Assembly: GCF_008016795.1 (NCBI RefSeq)
Contig: NZ_SDIK01000046.1
Span: forward strand, 1 to 40,844
Origin: Prevotella brunnea
Lineage (GTDB): Bacteria; Bacteroidota; Bacteroidia; Bacteroidales; Bacteroidaceae
Direction: 5' to 3'
Length of the DNA stretch: 40,844 nt
Positions 8,478 to 17,790 of the stretch are shown one piece after another. The notes under the pieces were generated by a model. The model was not told the origin of the DNA and searched no databases. It worked only from the letters and a program-made list of their open reading frames with translations. A program made the translations under genes and the position numbers. How positions within the stretch are numbered: the stretch's first letter is position 1; the number at the start of each line of letters is the position of its first letter.

Positions 8478-9551
8478 ATGCTGAAAAATAACGTAAATCT
8501 GAGGGGGAAGACAATCCTTGTTACAGGTGCCGCCGGCTTCATAGGCAGCAACCTTGTGAAACGTCTTTTTCACGATGTGGAAACCGTGAGAGTGATCGGC
8601 ATGGATTCGATAACCGATTACTATGATGTGAAAATAAAATACGAGCGTCTGCGAGAAATCGAGCAAATGAATCGCGATTGGACTTTCGTCCATGCCTCCA
8701 TTGCCGACAAGGATGCGGTGGAAAAAATCTTCGAAGAAAACAAGATTTCCGTGGTCGTCAATCTCGCGGCTCAGGCAGGGGTGCGTTATAGCATCACCCA
8801 TCCCGATGCTTACATTCAAAGCAATCTCATCGGCTTCTATAACATCCTTGAAGCCTGTCGATATCATGAAGTGGAACATTTGGTATATGCCTCCTCATCA
8901 TCGGTCTATGGAAGCAACAAGAAGGTACCCTATTCCACAGACGACAAGGTGGATAATCCCGTAAGTCTGTATGCTGCAACGAAGAAGAGCAACGAGCTGT
9001 TGGCGCACGCTTACAGCAAACTTTACAACATCCCCTCAACGGGGCTTCGCTTCTTCACTGTTTATGGACCTGCCGGACGCCCGGACATGGCATATTTCGG
9101 ATTCACCGATAAACTCGTAAAAGGTGAGACCATTAAGATTTTCAATTACGGCAACTGCAAACGCGACTTCACCTATATTGACGACATTGTGGAAGGCGTA
9201 GTTCGGGTGATGCAACACGCGCCCGAAAAGCACAACGGCGAGGATGGGCTTCCCGTTCCCCCTTATAAAGTATATAACATTGGCAACAACTCTCCCGAGA
9301 ACCTCCTCGACTTTGTGTCTGTTCTCCAAGAAGAATTAGTGCGTGCCGGAGTGCTTCCCACCGATTACGACTTTGATGCCCATAAGGAACTCGTTCCCAT
9401 GCAACCCGGCGATGTACCCGTAACTTACGCCGACACCGCGCCCTTGCAGCGCGACTTTGGCTTCAAACCCGGCACTCCCCTGCGCAAAGGCTTGCGCAAG
9501 TTTGCCGAGTGGTATAAGAGCTATTACCAAACAAGTAGAAATAATAACTAA
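8478..9551 (+). CDS. UDP-glucuronate 4-epimerase
   Basis: A 357-residue extended SDR that interconverts UDP-glucuronate and UDP-galacturonate. Visible are the NAD-binding GAAGFIGSN motif, NLAAQAGVRYS, the SSSSVYG segment with the catalytic Ser, the YAATK catalytic Tyr-Lys pair, and RFFTVYGPAGRPDMA, which is typical of LspL/Cap1J-type UDP-GlcA epimerases. It follows ugd immediately, so ugd product feeds directly into it. The ATG at 8478 is preferred over an in-frame GTG at 8454 that overlaps ugd. Confidence 0.92.
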   Translation: MLKNNVNLRGKTILVTGAAGFIGSNLVKRLFHDVETVRVIGMDSITDYYDVKIKYERLREIEQMNRDWTFVHASIADKDAVEKIFEENKISVVVNLAAQAGVRYSITHPDAYIQSNLIGFYNILEACRYHEVEHLVYASSSSVYGSNKKVPYSTDDKVDNPVSLYAATKKSNELLAHAYSKLYNIPSTGLRFFTVYGPAGRPDMAYFGFTDKLVKGETIKIFNYGNCKRDFTYIDDIVEGVVRVMQHAPEKHNGEDGLPVPPYKVYNIGNNSPENLLDFVSVLQEELVRAGVLPTDYDFDAHKELVPMQPGDVPVTYADTAPLQRDFGFKPGTPLRKGLRKFAEWYKSYYQTSRNNN

Positions 9552-9563
9552 ATATCATAAACA

Positions 9564-10613
9564 ATGAGCATTTTTGCAGGAAAAACTTTAATGATTACCG
9601 GAGGTACGGGCTCTTTCGGTAATGCCGTGTTAAATCGTTTCCTTCGTACGGATATAGCTGAAATCAGAATCTTTTCACGCGATGAGAAGAAACAAGACGA
9701 TATGCGACATGAATATCAGGCAAAATATCCAGATGTAGCCAATAAGATTAAGTTCTTCATTGGTGATGTGAGAAACCTGCAATCCTGCCGCAACGCGATG
9801 CCCGGTGTGGATTACATTTTTCATGCAGCTGCCTTAAAGCAGGTACCGAGTTGTGAGTTCTTTCCGATGGAGGCCGTGAAGACCAATGTCATCGGTACTG
9901 ATAACGTTTTGACAGCTGCCATTGAAGCCGGTGTGGGAGCTGTAATTTGTCTTTCTACCGATAAGGCGGCTTACCCCATCAATGCAATGGGAATTACCAA
10001 GGCGATAGAGGAAAAGATAGCGGTGGCAAAGAGTCGTTATTCCGGGAAGACCAAGATTTGCTGTACCCGTTATGGAAACGTCATGTGCTCGCGTGGCTCG
10101 GTAATTCCTTTGTGGATTGATCAGATACGTAGCGGAAACCCCATCACGGTAACGGAACCGAAAATGACCCGTTTCATAATGTCGTTGGAAGAAGCGGTAG
10201 ATTTGGTTCTCTTTGCTTTCGAGCATGGGCAGAATGGCGACATCCTTGTTCAAAAAGCCCCCGCGTGCACCATCCATACCCAAGCGGAAGCTGTTTGCGA
10301 GCTCTTTGGCGGCAAGAAAGAAGAAATTAAGGTCATTGGAATTCGACATGGCGAGAAAATGTATGAGACCCTGCTGACCAAAGAAGAATGTGCGAAAGCT
10401 GAAGACATGGGTGATTTTTATCGTGTTCCGGCCGATAACCGCGGATTGAACTACGATAAATTCTTCAAAGAAGGCGATACGACTCGTTCAGAGATTGAGG
10501 AGTTCAACTCCGATAACACTTATCGGCTCAATTTAGAGGAAACCAAGCAGAAAATTGCAGCTTTGGAATATATACAGAAAGAGTTAAAGGGCGAAGGAAA
10601 CTTCGTGCAATAA
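9564..10613 (+). CDS. fnlA: UDP-GlcNAc 4,6-dehydratase/5-(3-)epimerase, first step to UDP-L-FucNAc (FnlA/CapE/WbjB)
   Basis: FnlA/CapE converts UDP-GlcNAc to a UDP-4-keto-6-deoxy-L-hexosamine, the first step to UDP-N-acetyl-L-fucosamine. The 349-residue protein has the Rossmann motif TGGTGSFGNA, HAAALKQVPSCE and CLSTDKAAYPINAMG. The SDR YxxxK position reads MGITK, as I recall for the CapE branch and unlike FlaA1/PglF, which keep Tyr. The second and third enzymes of the same pathway are encoded 16 kb downstream (26562 and 27767), so the pathway genes bracket the AT-rich block. It begins 12 bases after the epimerase gene. Confidence 0.9.
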   Translation: MSIFAGKTLMITGGTGSFGNAVLNRFLRTDIAEIRIFSRDEKKQDDMRHEYQAKYPDVANKIKFFIGDVRNLQSCRNAMPGVDYIFHAAALKQVPSCEFFPMEAVKTNVIGTDNVLTAAIEAGVGAVICLSTDKAAYPINAMGITKAIEEKIAVAKSRYSGKTKICCTRYGNVMCSRGSVIPLWIDQIRSGNPITVTEPKMTRFIMSLEEAVDLVLFAFEHGQNGDILVQKAPACTIHTQAEAVCELFGGKKEEIKVIGIRHGEKMYETLLTKEECAKAEDMGDFYRVPADNRGLNYDKFFKEGDTTRSEIEEFNSDNTYRLNLEETKQKIAALEYIQKELKGEGNFVQ

Positions 10614-10783
10614 ATAAAAGTTCTTGCGCTATCTGTTAATATACTATATTTAAATTAGTGATAAGTTATAAATAGTATGATTTTATGTGTTCTTGAGAAG
10701 ATTGTCGCTTTTTTAAAGCTCTGAGAGGTTTATTATGGCTGAAGTTATTGTGATGCCTCTGTAATTATAAATACATTAAAGAT

Positions 10784-11992
10784 ATGTTTAATCTTGATAA
10801 ATTTATTGCCGATTCTGTTACAAATCGTTTTGTCAGTATGTTTTCAAAGGATATTGAAGCAAATAAAACTGAATTATCACGAGAGATTCGAGGTAGGAAA
10901 GTATGTGTAATTGGTGGAGCAGGCTCTATTGGTTCTAGTTTCATCAAAGCAATTCTTCATTTCGAACCTTCAGCTGTTGTCGTTATAGATTTAAATGAAA
11001 ATGGTCTTGCGGAATTGGTTCGTGATATTCGTTCTACGGAAAAACTATTTGTACCTGAGAAATTTCGTTGTTATACTCTAAATTTTGCGGATCCTATTTT
11101 TGAACGTATTTTCCGTGAGGAAAAAGGATTTGACATTGTAGCTAATTTTTCTGCTCATAAACATGTTCGTTCCGAAAAAGATAAATATAGCGTTCAAGCA
11201 TTGTTAGAAAATAATGACATTAAAGCGAAAAAATTGATGGATTTATTATGTGTTTATCCACCTAAGCATTTTTTCTGTGTAAGTACTGATAAGGCTGCCA
11301 ATCCCGTAAACATTATGGGGGCAAGTAAGCGTATAATGGAAGATCTTGTGATGTCATATAACAAATATTTCAAAGTAACTACTGCACGTTTTGCGAATGT
11401 AGCTTTTTCTAATGGATCTCTACCTGATGGATGGTTGCATCGGTTGAGGAAAAAACAACCATTGGCAGCACCATCAGACGTGAAACGTTATTTTGTATCG
11501 CCCGAAGAGAGTGGTCAGATTTGTATGTTGGCTTGTATTCTCGGTAAGGGGGGGGAGGTGTTCTTTCCTAAATTAGGTGAAGAACAGATGCTCACTTTCT
11601 CATCTATCTGTGATGACTTTGTAAGAGCAGAAGGGTTTCAGAAAATCGAATGCGCTAATGATTTTGATGCGAAAAAGTATGCGGCAAGAATGAGTTATCA
11701 GTCGGATAAGTATCCTGTAGTATACTTTAAGAGTGATACAACTGGAGAGAAACCATATGAAGAGTTTTATATTCCGGGAGAACAGATTAATATGGATCGC
11801 TTCATAGCTCTTGGAGTGGTGGAAAAAACAAACCATCGATCGTTGTCTGAAATAGAAACTTTCTTTTTAGAACTGAAAAAGATTTTTGCGAAAGACAATT
11901 TTACTAAAGCTGAGGTGGTGAAAGCCATCAAACGGTACATTCCCAATTTCGAACATGAAGAAAAAGGAAAAAATTTGGATCAAAAAATGTAA
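10784..11992 (+). CDS. legB: LegB-type nucleotide-sugar 4,6-dehydratase
   Basis: A 402-residue FlaA1/CapD-like extended SDR with GGAGSIGSSF near residue 45, NFSAHKHVRSEKD and STDKAANPVNIMGASK, with Met in place of the usual catalytic Tyr (MGASK). The gene sits at the head of a complete legionaminic-acid-type set, which points to LegB, the GDP-GlcNAc 4,6-dehydratase of the Campylobacter pathway. The N-terminal ~40 residues before the Rossmann motif are longer than in CapE-type relatives. A 170-base AT-rich gap precedes it, and base composition drops sharply here compared with fnlA. Its substrate (GDP- versus UDP-GlcNAc) is inferred from the downstream PtmE-like gene. Confidence 0.75.
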   Translation: MFNLDKFIADSVTNRFVSMFSKDIEANKTELSREIRGRKVCVIGGAGSIGSSFIKAILHFEPSAVVVIDLNENGLAELVRDIRSTEKLFVPEKFRCYTLNFADPIFERIFREEKGFDIVANFSAHKHVRSEKDKYSVQALLENNDIKAKKLMDLLCVYPPKHFFCVSTDKAANPVNIMGASKRIMEDLVMSYNKYFKVTTARFANVAFSNGSLPDGWLHRLRKKQPLAAPSDVKRYFVSPEESGQICMLACILGKGGEVFFPKLGEEQMLTFSSICDDFVRAEGFQKIECANDFDAKKYAARMSYQSDKYPVVYFKSDTTGEKPYEEFYIPGEQINMDRFIALGVVEKTNHRSLSEIETFFLELKKIFAKDNFTKAEVVKAIKRYIPNFEHEEKGKNLDQKM

Positions 11993-12005
11993 AGATTTGA
12001 ATGAT

Positions 12006-13064
12006 ATGTTAATAAATCGAAATACAGGGGGGAGACTATCAAACTTTGAGCTTCTGCGATTGCTCTCCATGCTAATGGTAGTTAATCTTCATAGTTTTTG
12101 GGGATATGAATATGGTACAGGAGTATTTCAAGCATTTGATTTTTTTCGCGAGAGCGCTTGTATTTGTGCGGTTGATACATTTATTCTAATATCTGGTTTT
12201 TTCGGAATAAGATGGAAAGTTAAAAGTCTTTTTAACTTGTTGTTTCAAGTTGTTTTTTATAGTTTTGCAGTTTATGGGGCTTGTATCGCTTTTAATATTT
12301 TAACTTTTAGTTGGCATGATTTTATCGAACAATTCAAATGTTTTTATAAGTCATGGGGATTTATCTCATCGTATATAGTTTTGTATTTTATTTCTCCTGC
12401 ATTGAATGCCTTGTCCGACCAGTCATCTTCAAAGAGGCTATTTGAAATTATCTTGGTTTTAATATTGGCAAATATTTTTATTTTTAGTTTGAATATCAAT
12501 ATCACATTCTTTATAGTATATTTAGTTGGTCGATTGTTGAATAAACTTGATGTAGTAAATAGAACGAAAAATCATGCCGGATTTGCCTATTTGATGGTTA
12601 CATTTTTGATTTTCACCATAGTTTATACCCTATTCTTGATGTTCCGTTTTAACGCGTCCCGGATGCAGTCGTTTTTCTTTGGCTATAATTATTGTGGTCC
12701 CCTTGTGATTTTGCAAGGTGTCTTTCTTTTTCTCTTATTCGGAAGGATGAAATTTAAGAATAATATTATCAATTGGTGCGCTTCCTCATGCTTAGCCATT
12801 TATTTGATTCACATGCATCCGTCTATAAAAAATATATACTATCATTTTACAAAAAGTCTTTATGAAAAACCATTTTTTGAACATGTTTATTCCTTGATAG
12901 TCTTATTTACCTGTGTCTTTTTGGGATCTATTCTAATCGATAAGATAAGAATTTACATATCAAATAGAATTTACAATTTTATAAATATGATTTGGCAAGC
13001 TTTGCCTTTAAGATTCAAGAAGTTTGAGACTTATATCCCGAGTTCACTAAAAGTTTTATTTTAA
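12006..13064 (+). CDS. Membrane acyltransferase, acyltransferase-3 family
   Basis: An integral membrane protein of 352 residues with about ten hydrophobic segments. The N-terminus NFELLRLLSMLMVVNLHSF matches the start of acyltransferase-3 (OafA/WecH-like) proteins, where the His near the first helix is functionally important. The LAIYLIHMHPSI segment near the C-terminus is also typical. It probably acylates, often acetylates, a surface glycan or its precursor at the inner membrane. ATG 12006 is chosen over 11955, which would overlap legB by 38 bases and add a lysine-rich leader. It is inserted between legB and legC, an unusual place for such a gene. Confidence 0.75.
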   Translation: MLINRNTGGRLSNFELLRLLSMLMVVNLHSFWGYEYGTGVFQAFDFFRESACICAVDTFILISGFFGIRWKVKSLFNLLFQVVFYSFAVYGACIAFNILTFSWHDFIEQFKCFYKSWGFISSYIVLYFISPALNALSDQSSSKRLFEIILVLILANIFIFSLNINITFFIVYLVGRLLNKLDVVNRTKNHAGFAYLMVTFLIFTIVYTLFLMFRFNASRMQSFFFGYNYCGPLVILQGVFLFLLFGRMKFKNNIINWCASSCLAIYLIHMHPSIKNIYYHFTKSLYEKPFFEHVYSLIVLFTCVFLGSILIDKIRIYISNRIYNFINMIWQALPLRFKKFETYIPSSLKVLF

Positions 13065-14284
13065 TGATTAGTTATTTAAAAATAATAGACTTTATTAAGT
13101 CAATGTATGGGAATCAAAAGTATGTTCCTCTTGCTATTCCTGTATTTGCAGGGAATGAAAAGAAGTATCTCAATGAATGTATTGATACGACATATGTATC
13201 TTCTGTTGGAAAATTTGTTGATCAATTTGAAGATGATATGGCTAAATACACCAATGCCAAGAAAGCAGTAGTTTGTGTTTCAGGAACAAATGCTTTACAC
13301 ATGTCTCTCATGCTTGTAGGAGTGAAGCAGGAAGATGAAGTAATTACCCAAGCACTTACATTTATCGCAACTTGTAATGCTCTGAGTTATATAGGAGCTT
13401 ATCCTATTTTTATTGATGTTGATCGTTCCACAATGGGACTATCCCCGGATTTCATGAAAGAGTGGCTTTCAAAAAATGCTGAGGTAAGAAAGAATACACG
13501 TATTTCCGAACTTTCTGATAGTCGTGATTTTTCTTTTGCAGAAGATGAGCTTGCTTGCTACAACAAAAATACAGGACGTAGAATCAAGGCATGTGTACCT
13601 ATGCATACGTTTGGGCATCCTGTTCGCATTGAGGAAATAGCCAACCTTTGTAAAGAGTGGCACATTGAATTGGTTGAAGATGCGGCAGAAAGTATAGGCT
13701 CTACATATAAAGGTAAACACACTGGGACTTTTGGTAAGATAGGGGCTATTAGTTTCAATGGAAATAAAACTATCACAACTGGTGGTGGTGGTATGATGCT
13801 CTTCCAAGATGAAAAGTTAGCTGCTTTCGCAAAACATATTACAACTCAAGCTAAACTACCACATCGCTGGGAGTTCCGCCATGATCATATTGGCTACAAT
13901 TATCGTATGCCCAATGTGAATGCTGCTCTCGGATGTGCGCAACTTGAAAACCTTGACAAGTATATTTTAAGTAAGCGTAAGGTAGCAGCAGAATATGAGG
14001 ACTTTTTTCGCAATATTCCTGAAATTGATTTTTTCTCAGATTCTCCCGAAACTTACTCTAACTACTGGCTTAATGTTATCATTCTTAAAAATAAGAAAGC
14101 TCGCACGGAATTTCTCACACAAACTAACGATAATGGTGTTATGACGCGTCCGATATGGGAGTTGATGAATCGTCTGCCAATGTTTGAAAAATGTGAGAAT
14201 GATGGTCTAAAGAATACGATAAGGTTTGCTGAACGGGTTGTAAATATCCCAAGTTCTGTACGTCTTACCGACTTACAACGATAA
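13064..14284 (+). CDS. legC: LegC-type PLP aminotransferase
   Basis: A DegT/DnrJ/EryC1 aminotransferase of 406 residues. The PLP-binding Lys is in FNGNKTITTGGGG at about residue 235; VSGTNALHMSL, EDAAESIGS and HIGYNYRMPNVNAA are also present. The N-terminus (VPLAIPVFAGNEKKYLNECIDTTYVSSVG) matches the LegC branch, which aminates the 4-keto sugar produced by LegB. Its ATG overlaps the acyltransferase stop by one base (TAATG), so the two are translationally coupled. Neighbours legB and legH support the assignment. Confidence 0.85.
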   Translation: MISYLKIIDFIKSMYGNQKYVPLAIPVFAGNEKKYLNECIDTTYVSSVGKFVDQFEDDMAKYTNAKKAVVCVSGTNALHMSLMLVGVKQEDEVITQALTFIATCNALSYIGAYPIFIDVDRSTMGLSPDFMKEWLSKNAEVRKNTRISELSDSRDFSFAEDELACYNKNTGRRIKACVPMHTFGHPVRIEEIANLCKEWHIELVEDAAESIGSTYKGKHTGTFGKIGAISFNGNKTITTGGGGMMLFQDEKLAAFAKHITTQAKLPHRWEFRHDHIGYNYRMPNVNAALGCAQLENLDKYILSKRKVAAEYEDFFRNIPEIDFFSDSPETYSNYWLNVIILKNKKARTEFLTQTNDNGVMTRPIWELMNRLPMFEKCENDGLKNTIRFAERVVNIPSSVRLTDLQR

Positions 14285-14286
14285 TA

Positions 14287-14919
14287 ATGAAACGACCTTT
14301 AATTCTTCTTGGTGGAGGTGGGCATTGTAAATCGGTGATAGAAGCGGCTGAGAGTGCTGGTTATAATATTTTAGGCATTCTTGATATCTCTGAGGTAATA
14401 GGGAATGAAATCCTACCTAATCATCGAGTGTTAGGAGATGATAATGATATTCCAATTTATATAGATAAAGCAGATTTTGTTGTTACTGTGGGCTATATTA
14501 AAAACCCCTCTATCCGAATAAGATTGTATAATCAAGTACAAGAAGCAGGAGGGCATCTTGCAACCATAATAGCTTCTACAGCTCATGTTTCCCAATATGC
14601 CAGTATTGGAGAAGGAACTGTAATCTTGCATCAGGCGGTTGTAAACGCCGGTGCTCAGGTTGGTGAAAATGTTATACTTAACACTTTTACTAACATAGAG
14701 CATAACACCATCGTGGGAGCTCAAAGCCACATATCTACGGGTACAATGATAAATGGTGATTGCAAGATAGGAGAACGCGTTTTTATTGGAAGTCATAGTG
14801 TTCTTGTTAACGGCATCACAATAGGAGATGATGTTATAATCGGGGCGAGTTCTTCCATCAGGAAAAGTATTATGGAGAAAGGGATATATTATAATAGTTC
14901 AACTCTTTTGAAACTATAA
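14287..14919 (+). CDS. legH: LegH/NeuD/PglD-like sugar N-acyltransferase
   Basis: A 210-residue protein with an N-terminal Rossmann-like PglD_N domain (LILLGGGGHCKSVIEAAE) and a C-terminal left-handed beta-helix of hexapeptide repeats (IGEGTVILHQAVVNAGAQVGENV onward). The HNTIVGAQSHIS segment supplies the likely catalytic His. In the legionaminic pathway LegH N-acetylates the 4-amino group after LegC. It starts two bases after legC. The acyl donor is probably acetyl-CoA; another acyl group cannot be excluded. Confidence 0.82.
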   Translation: MKRPLILLGGGGHCKSVIEAAESAGYNILGILDISEVIGNEILPNHRVLGDDNDIPIYIDKADFVVTVGYIKNPSIRIRLYNQVQEAGGHLATIIASTAHVSQYASIGEGTVILHQAVVNAGAQVGENVILNTFTNIEHNTIVGAQSHISTGTMINGDCKIGERVFIGSHSVLVNGITIGDDVIIGASSSIRKSIMEKGIYYNSSTLLKL

Positions 14920-14927
14920 TCTACATA

Positions 14928-15938
14928 ATGGCTCATACATTAATTATAGCTGAGGCTGGTGTTAATCACAATGGTTCTATTGAGTTAGCGAAGCAGTTGA
15001 TAGATGCTGCTGCGGATGCCGGTGCTGATATTGTTAAGTTTCAAACTTTCACAGCAGATAAACTTGTTTCAAAACAAGCAAAGAAAGCAGAGTATCAACA
15101 ACAAAATACGAGGGATGACGATACCCAATATGATATGCTCAAGAAATTGGAGCTTTCTCACGAAGCACATCAAATACTAATTTCGTATTGTCATCAGAAA
15201 GGTATTCGTTTTTGGTCAACAGCCTTTGATTTAAATAGTATTGATTATTTGCATTCGTTAGGCATGAAGCTGTGGAAAATACCTTCTGGTGAAATTACAA
15301 ATTATCCTTATATACGCAAAATAGCTCAGTTTAGGGAAGAGGTTATTATGTCAACTGGTATGTGCGATGAGCAGGATATTCAAAATGCAATTAATGTATT
15401 GTATGAATTTGGCGTGAGTAAAGAGCAAATCACCCTTCTCCATTGCAATACGCAATATCCTACACCTTTTGAAGATGTTAATCTTCGTGCAATGTTAACC
15501 ATTAAGAATAATTTTGGAGTAGAAATAGGTTATTCAGATCACACAAGGGGTGTAGAAGTCCCTATTGCTGCTGTTGCTCTTGGAGCAAAAGTTATTGAAA
15601 AGCATTTCACTCTCAACCGCCTTTTACCAGGACCTGATCATAAAGCATCACTTGAACCTGATGAGTTGAAAATGATGGTAACTGCTATTCGAAATATAGA
15701 GAAAGCACTTGGTGATGGTGAGAAAAAAATAACAACTTCAGAACGTGCAAATATCTTAATCGCTCGAAAGAGTATTGTTGCGGCTGTTCCGATAAAGAAA
15801 GGTGATTTGTTGACAGAAGAAAATATTACTATCAAACGCCCGGGAACTGGTCTATCACCAATGTATTGGAATAGTATTATCGGTACCATTGCCAATCGAG
15901 ATTATAACACAGATGAACAGATAGTGTCTTTATTTTAG
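14928..15938 (+). CDS. legI: N-acetylneuraminate/N,N'-diacetyllegionaminate synthase
   Basis: A NeuB-family enzyme that condenses phosphoenolpyruvate with a 2,4-diacetamido-2,4,6-trideoxymannose-type sugar. The 336-residue protein shows a TIM-barrel start (IIAEAGVNHNGS), VKFQTF, KIPSGEITNYP, the LHCNTQYPTP motif, IGYSDHT, EKHFTL, and a C-terminal SAF/antifreeze-like domain (about 275-336, with RKSIVAAVPIKKGDLL). LHCNTQYP and the dedicated legB/legC/legH context favour LegI over sialic acid NeuB or pseudaminic PseI. Confidence 0.88.
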   Translation: MAHTLIIAEAGVNHNGSIELAKQLIDAAADAGADIVKFQTFTADKLVSKQAKKAEYQQQNTRDDDTQYDMLKKLELSHEAHQILISYCHQKGIRFWSTAFDLNSIDYLHSLGMKLWKIPSGEITNYPYIRKIAQFREEVIMSTGMCDEQDIQNAINVLYEFGVSKEQITLLHCNTQYPTPFEDVNLRAMLTIKNNFGVEIGYSDHTRGVEVPIAAVALGAKVIEKHFTLNRLLPGPDHKASLEPDELKMMVTAIRNIEKALGDGEKKITTSERANILIARKSIVAAVPIKKGDLLTEENITIKRPGTGLSPMYWNSIIGTIANRDYNTDEQIVSLF

Positions 15939-15940
15939 TT

Positions 15941-17098
15941 ATGCGTAAGATATGTTTTATAACAGGTAGCCGGGCTGAATACGGACTTCTTAGAGGTTTA
16001 ATGAATGCTGTTCAGAATGATCCTGCATTAGAACTTCAGGTTGTTGCTACAAATATGCATCTTTCTCCAGAATTTGGGCTTACTTACCGTGAAATAGAAA
16101 AAGATGACTTCAATATTAATAAAAAAATTGAAATGCTACTTTCTTCTGATTCTGCTCAAGGTATTTCAAAGTCTGTAGGACTTGGGATGATTGGTTTTGC
16201 GGATGCGTTTAGTGAGCTTAGTCCTGATTTAATCGTCATTTTAGGTGATCGATATGAAATGCTTGCTGTGGCATTTGTGGCTCTCTTTCATAAAATACCA
16301 ATCGCTCATCTTCATGGCGGAGAAATTACAGAGGGCGCTTATGATGATTGTATTCGCCATGCTATTAGCAAGATGAGCCACTTGCATTTTACATCAACGG
16401 AAGTATATCGTAAGCGTGTCATTCAATTAGGAGAGCAACCTGATCGTGTTTTCAATGTAGGGGCAATAGGCATTGATAATATCAAGCATATTCCCTTAAT
16501 GTCTAAAGAAGAGTTGGAGCAAAGTCTTAATTTCTCACTTGGAGATAAGTTTATAGTAGTAACCTATCATCCAGTTACACTTGAAGATAATTCGGCGGAA
16601 AAACAAAGTCAAGCCTTGATATCGGCATTAAATGCTCTGGATGGCTATAAAATACTCTTTACTTATCCAAACTCTGATTCTAACGGGCGTGTTATAATAG
16701 ACCATATCAAAGAATTTGTGGCTGCTCAACCAAGAAAAGTCAAAGCATGGAAGTCGTTAGGAATAAGGCGTTATCTTTCAGCTCTCCGTTATGCAAAAGC
16801 TGTGGTAGGAAATTCTTCAAGTGGAATTATCGAAGTGCCTTCATTTCATATTCCGACTTTAAATATTGGTATCCGACAAAAGGGACGCATATCTGCAAAT
16901 AGTGTCTTTAATTGTGAAGCTACAGAAAAATCTATTAAAGAAGGGTTGGCAATCATTCTTGATGATGATTTTTCCACTAACGTAAAAAACAATAATCCTT
17001 ATGAGGGAGAGAATACTACAGAGAAGATAGTGGATGTTATTAAGAATTACCCTCTTGCCAACTTAGTTGAAAAAAAATTTTATGATTTAAGTCAATGA
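15941..17098 (+). CDS. legG: Hydrolysing nucleotide-sugar 2-epimerase (LegG/NeuC-like)
   Basis: A 385-residue GT-B-fold enzyme of the UDP-GlcNAc 2-epimerase family. N-terminal ITGSRAEYGLLRGLMNAV is characteristic of hydrolysing NeuC/LegG types. LGDRYEMLAVA, HLHGGEITEGAYDD and NSSSGIIEVPS are also present. LegG removes the nucleotide and inverts C2 to give the free manno-configured sugar used by LegI. It starts two bases after legI, and its stop overlaps legF by four bases (ATGA). Confidence 0.87.
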   Translation: MRKICFITGSRAEYGLLRGLMNAVQNDPALELQVVATNMHLSPEFGLTYREIEKDDFNINKKIEMLLSSDSAQGISKSVGLGMIGFADAFSELSPDLIVILGDRYEMLAVAFVALFHKIPIAHLHGGEITEGAYDDCIRHAISKMSHLHFTSTEVYRKRVIQLGEQPDRVFNVGAIGIDNIKHIPLMSKEELEQSLNFSLGDKFIVVTYHPVTLEDNSAEKQSQALISALNALDGYKILFTYPNSDSNGRVIIDHIKEFVAAQPRKVKAWKSLGIRRYLSALRYAKAVVGNSSSGIIEVPSFHIPTLNIGIRQKGRISANSVFNCEATEKSIKEGLAIILDDDFSTNVKNNNPYEGENTTEKIVDVIKNYPLANLVEKKFYDLSQ

Positions 17099-17790
17099 AA
17101 TCGCTAGTTATTATTCCAGCACGTGGGGGGAGCAAAGGTATTTTACATAAGAATATAAAACCTTTATCGGGCAAACCGCTAATTTATTACACCATTGATG
17201 TAGCTCGCTCCATTTGTTCCGACAACGATATATGTGTTTCTTCAGATGATTCTCAAATTATTAAGGTGGTTGAGGATTATGGTTTAAGGGTTCCTTTTAT
17301 TCGTCCAGCAGAATTAGCTACAGATAAAGCAGGCATGTATGAAGTTTTGCTTCATGCACTTAAATTTTATGAAGAACATGGGAAGCATTATGATAATATT
17401 GTTCTTTTACAAAATACCTCTCCTTTTCGAAATGCGGAACATCTTCGAGAAGCGATGAACTTATATACGCAAAAAATAGACATGATTGTATCTGTGGTTA
17501 AGACTTCTTCTAACCCATATTATAACTGTTTTGAAGAGGATGATAATGGATTCTTGCATATATCTAAAGGTAATGGTATGATAACACGTCGGCAAGATGC
17601 CCCTATAACGTATGAATATAATGGAGCTATTTATATTATTAATCCCGAAAGTTTGAAACGTGAACCGCTTGCTCTATTTAAGAAACGTATCAAGTATGTA
17701 ATGGATGATATTTCATCCGTTGATCTTGACACTATGTTAGATTGGCACTATGCCGAATTTTTAATCAAAGAAAAGTTAGTTGAATTATGA
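17095..17790 (+). CDS. legF: CMP-nonulosonate cytidylyltransferase (LegF/NeuA-like)
   Basis: A 231-residue CMP-sialic-acid-synthetase-family protein. N-terminal VIIPARGGSKGI with KNIKPLSGKPLIYYTI is the CTP-binding motif, and LLQNTSPFRNAEHL plus the acidic C-terminal DDISSVDLDT complete the pattern. It activates the nonulosonic acid with CTP for a glycosyltransferase. It is coupled by ATGA overlaps to legG upstream and to the PtmE-like gene downstream. The synthase context indicates CMP-legionaminate rather than CMP-Neu5Ac; this is inferred. Confidence 0.88.
   Translation: MKSLVIIPARGGSKGILHKNIKPLSGKPLIYYTIDVARSICSDNDICVSSDDSQIIKVVEDYGLRVPFIRPAELATDKAGMYEVLLHALKFYEEHGKHYDNIVLLQNTSPFRNAEHLREAMNLYTQKIDMIVSVVKTSSNPYYNCFEEDDNGFLHISKGNGMITRRQDAPITYEYNGAIYIINPESLKREPLALFKKRIKYVMDDISSVDLDTMLDWHYAEFLIKEKLVEL

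Noticed and set aside
14928..17790. Sialic acid (Neu5Ac) synthesis
   Set aside because: legB, legC and legH upstream make a 4-amino-6-deoxy precursor, and the synthase has the LHCNTQYP motif of LegI-type enzymes, so legionaminic-type acid is favoured.
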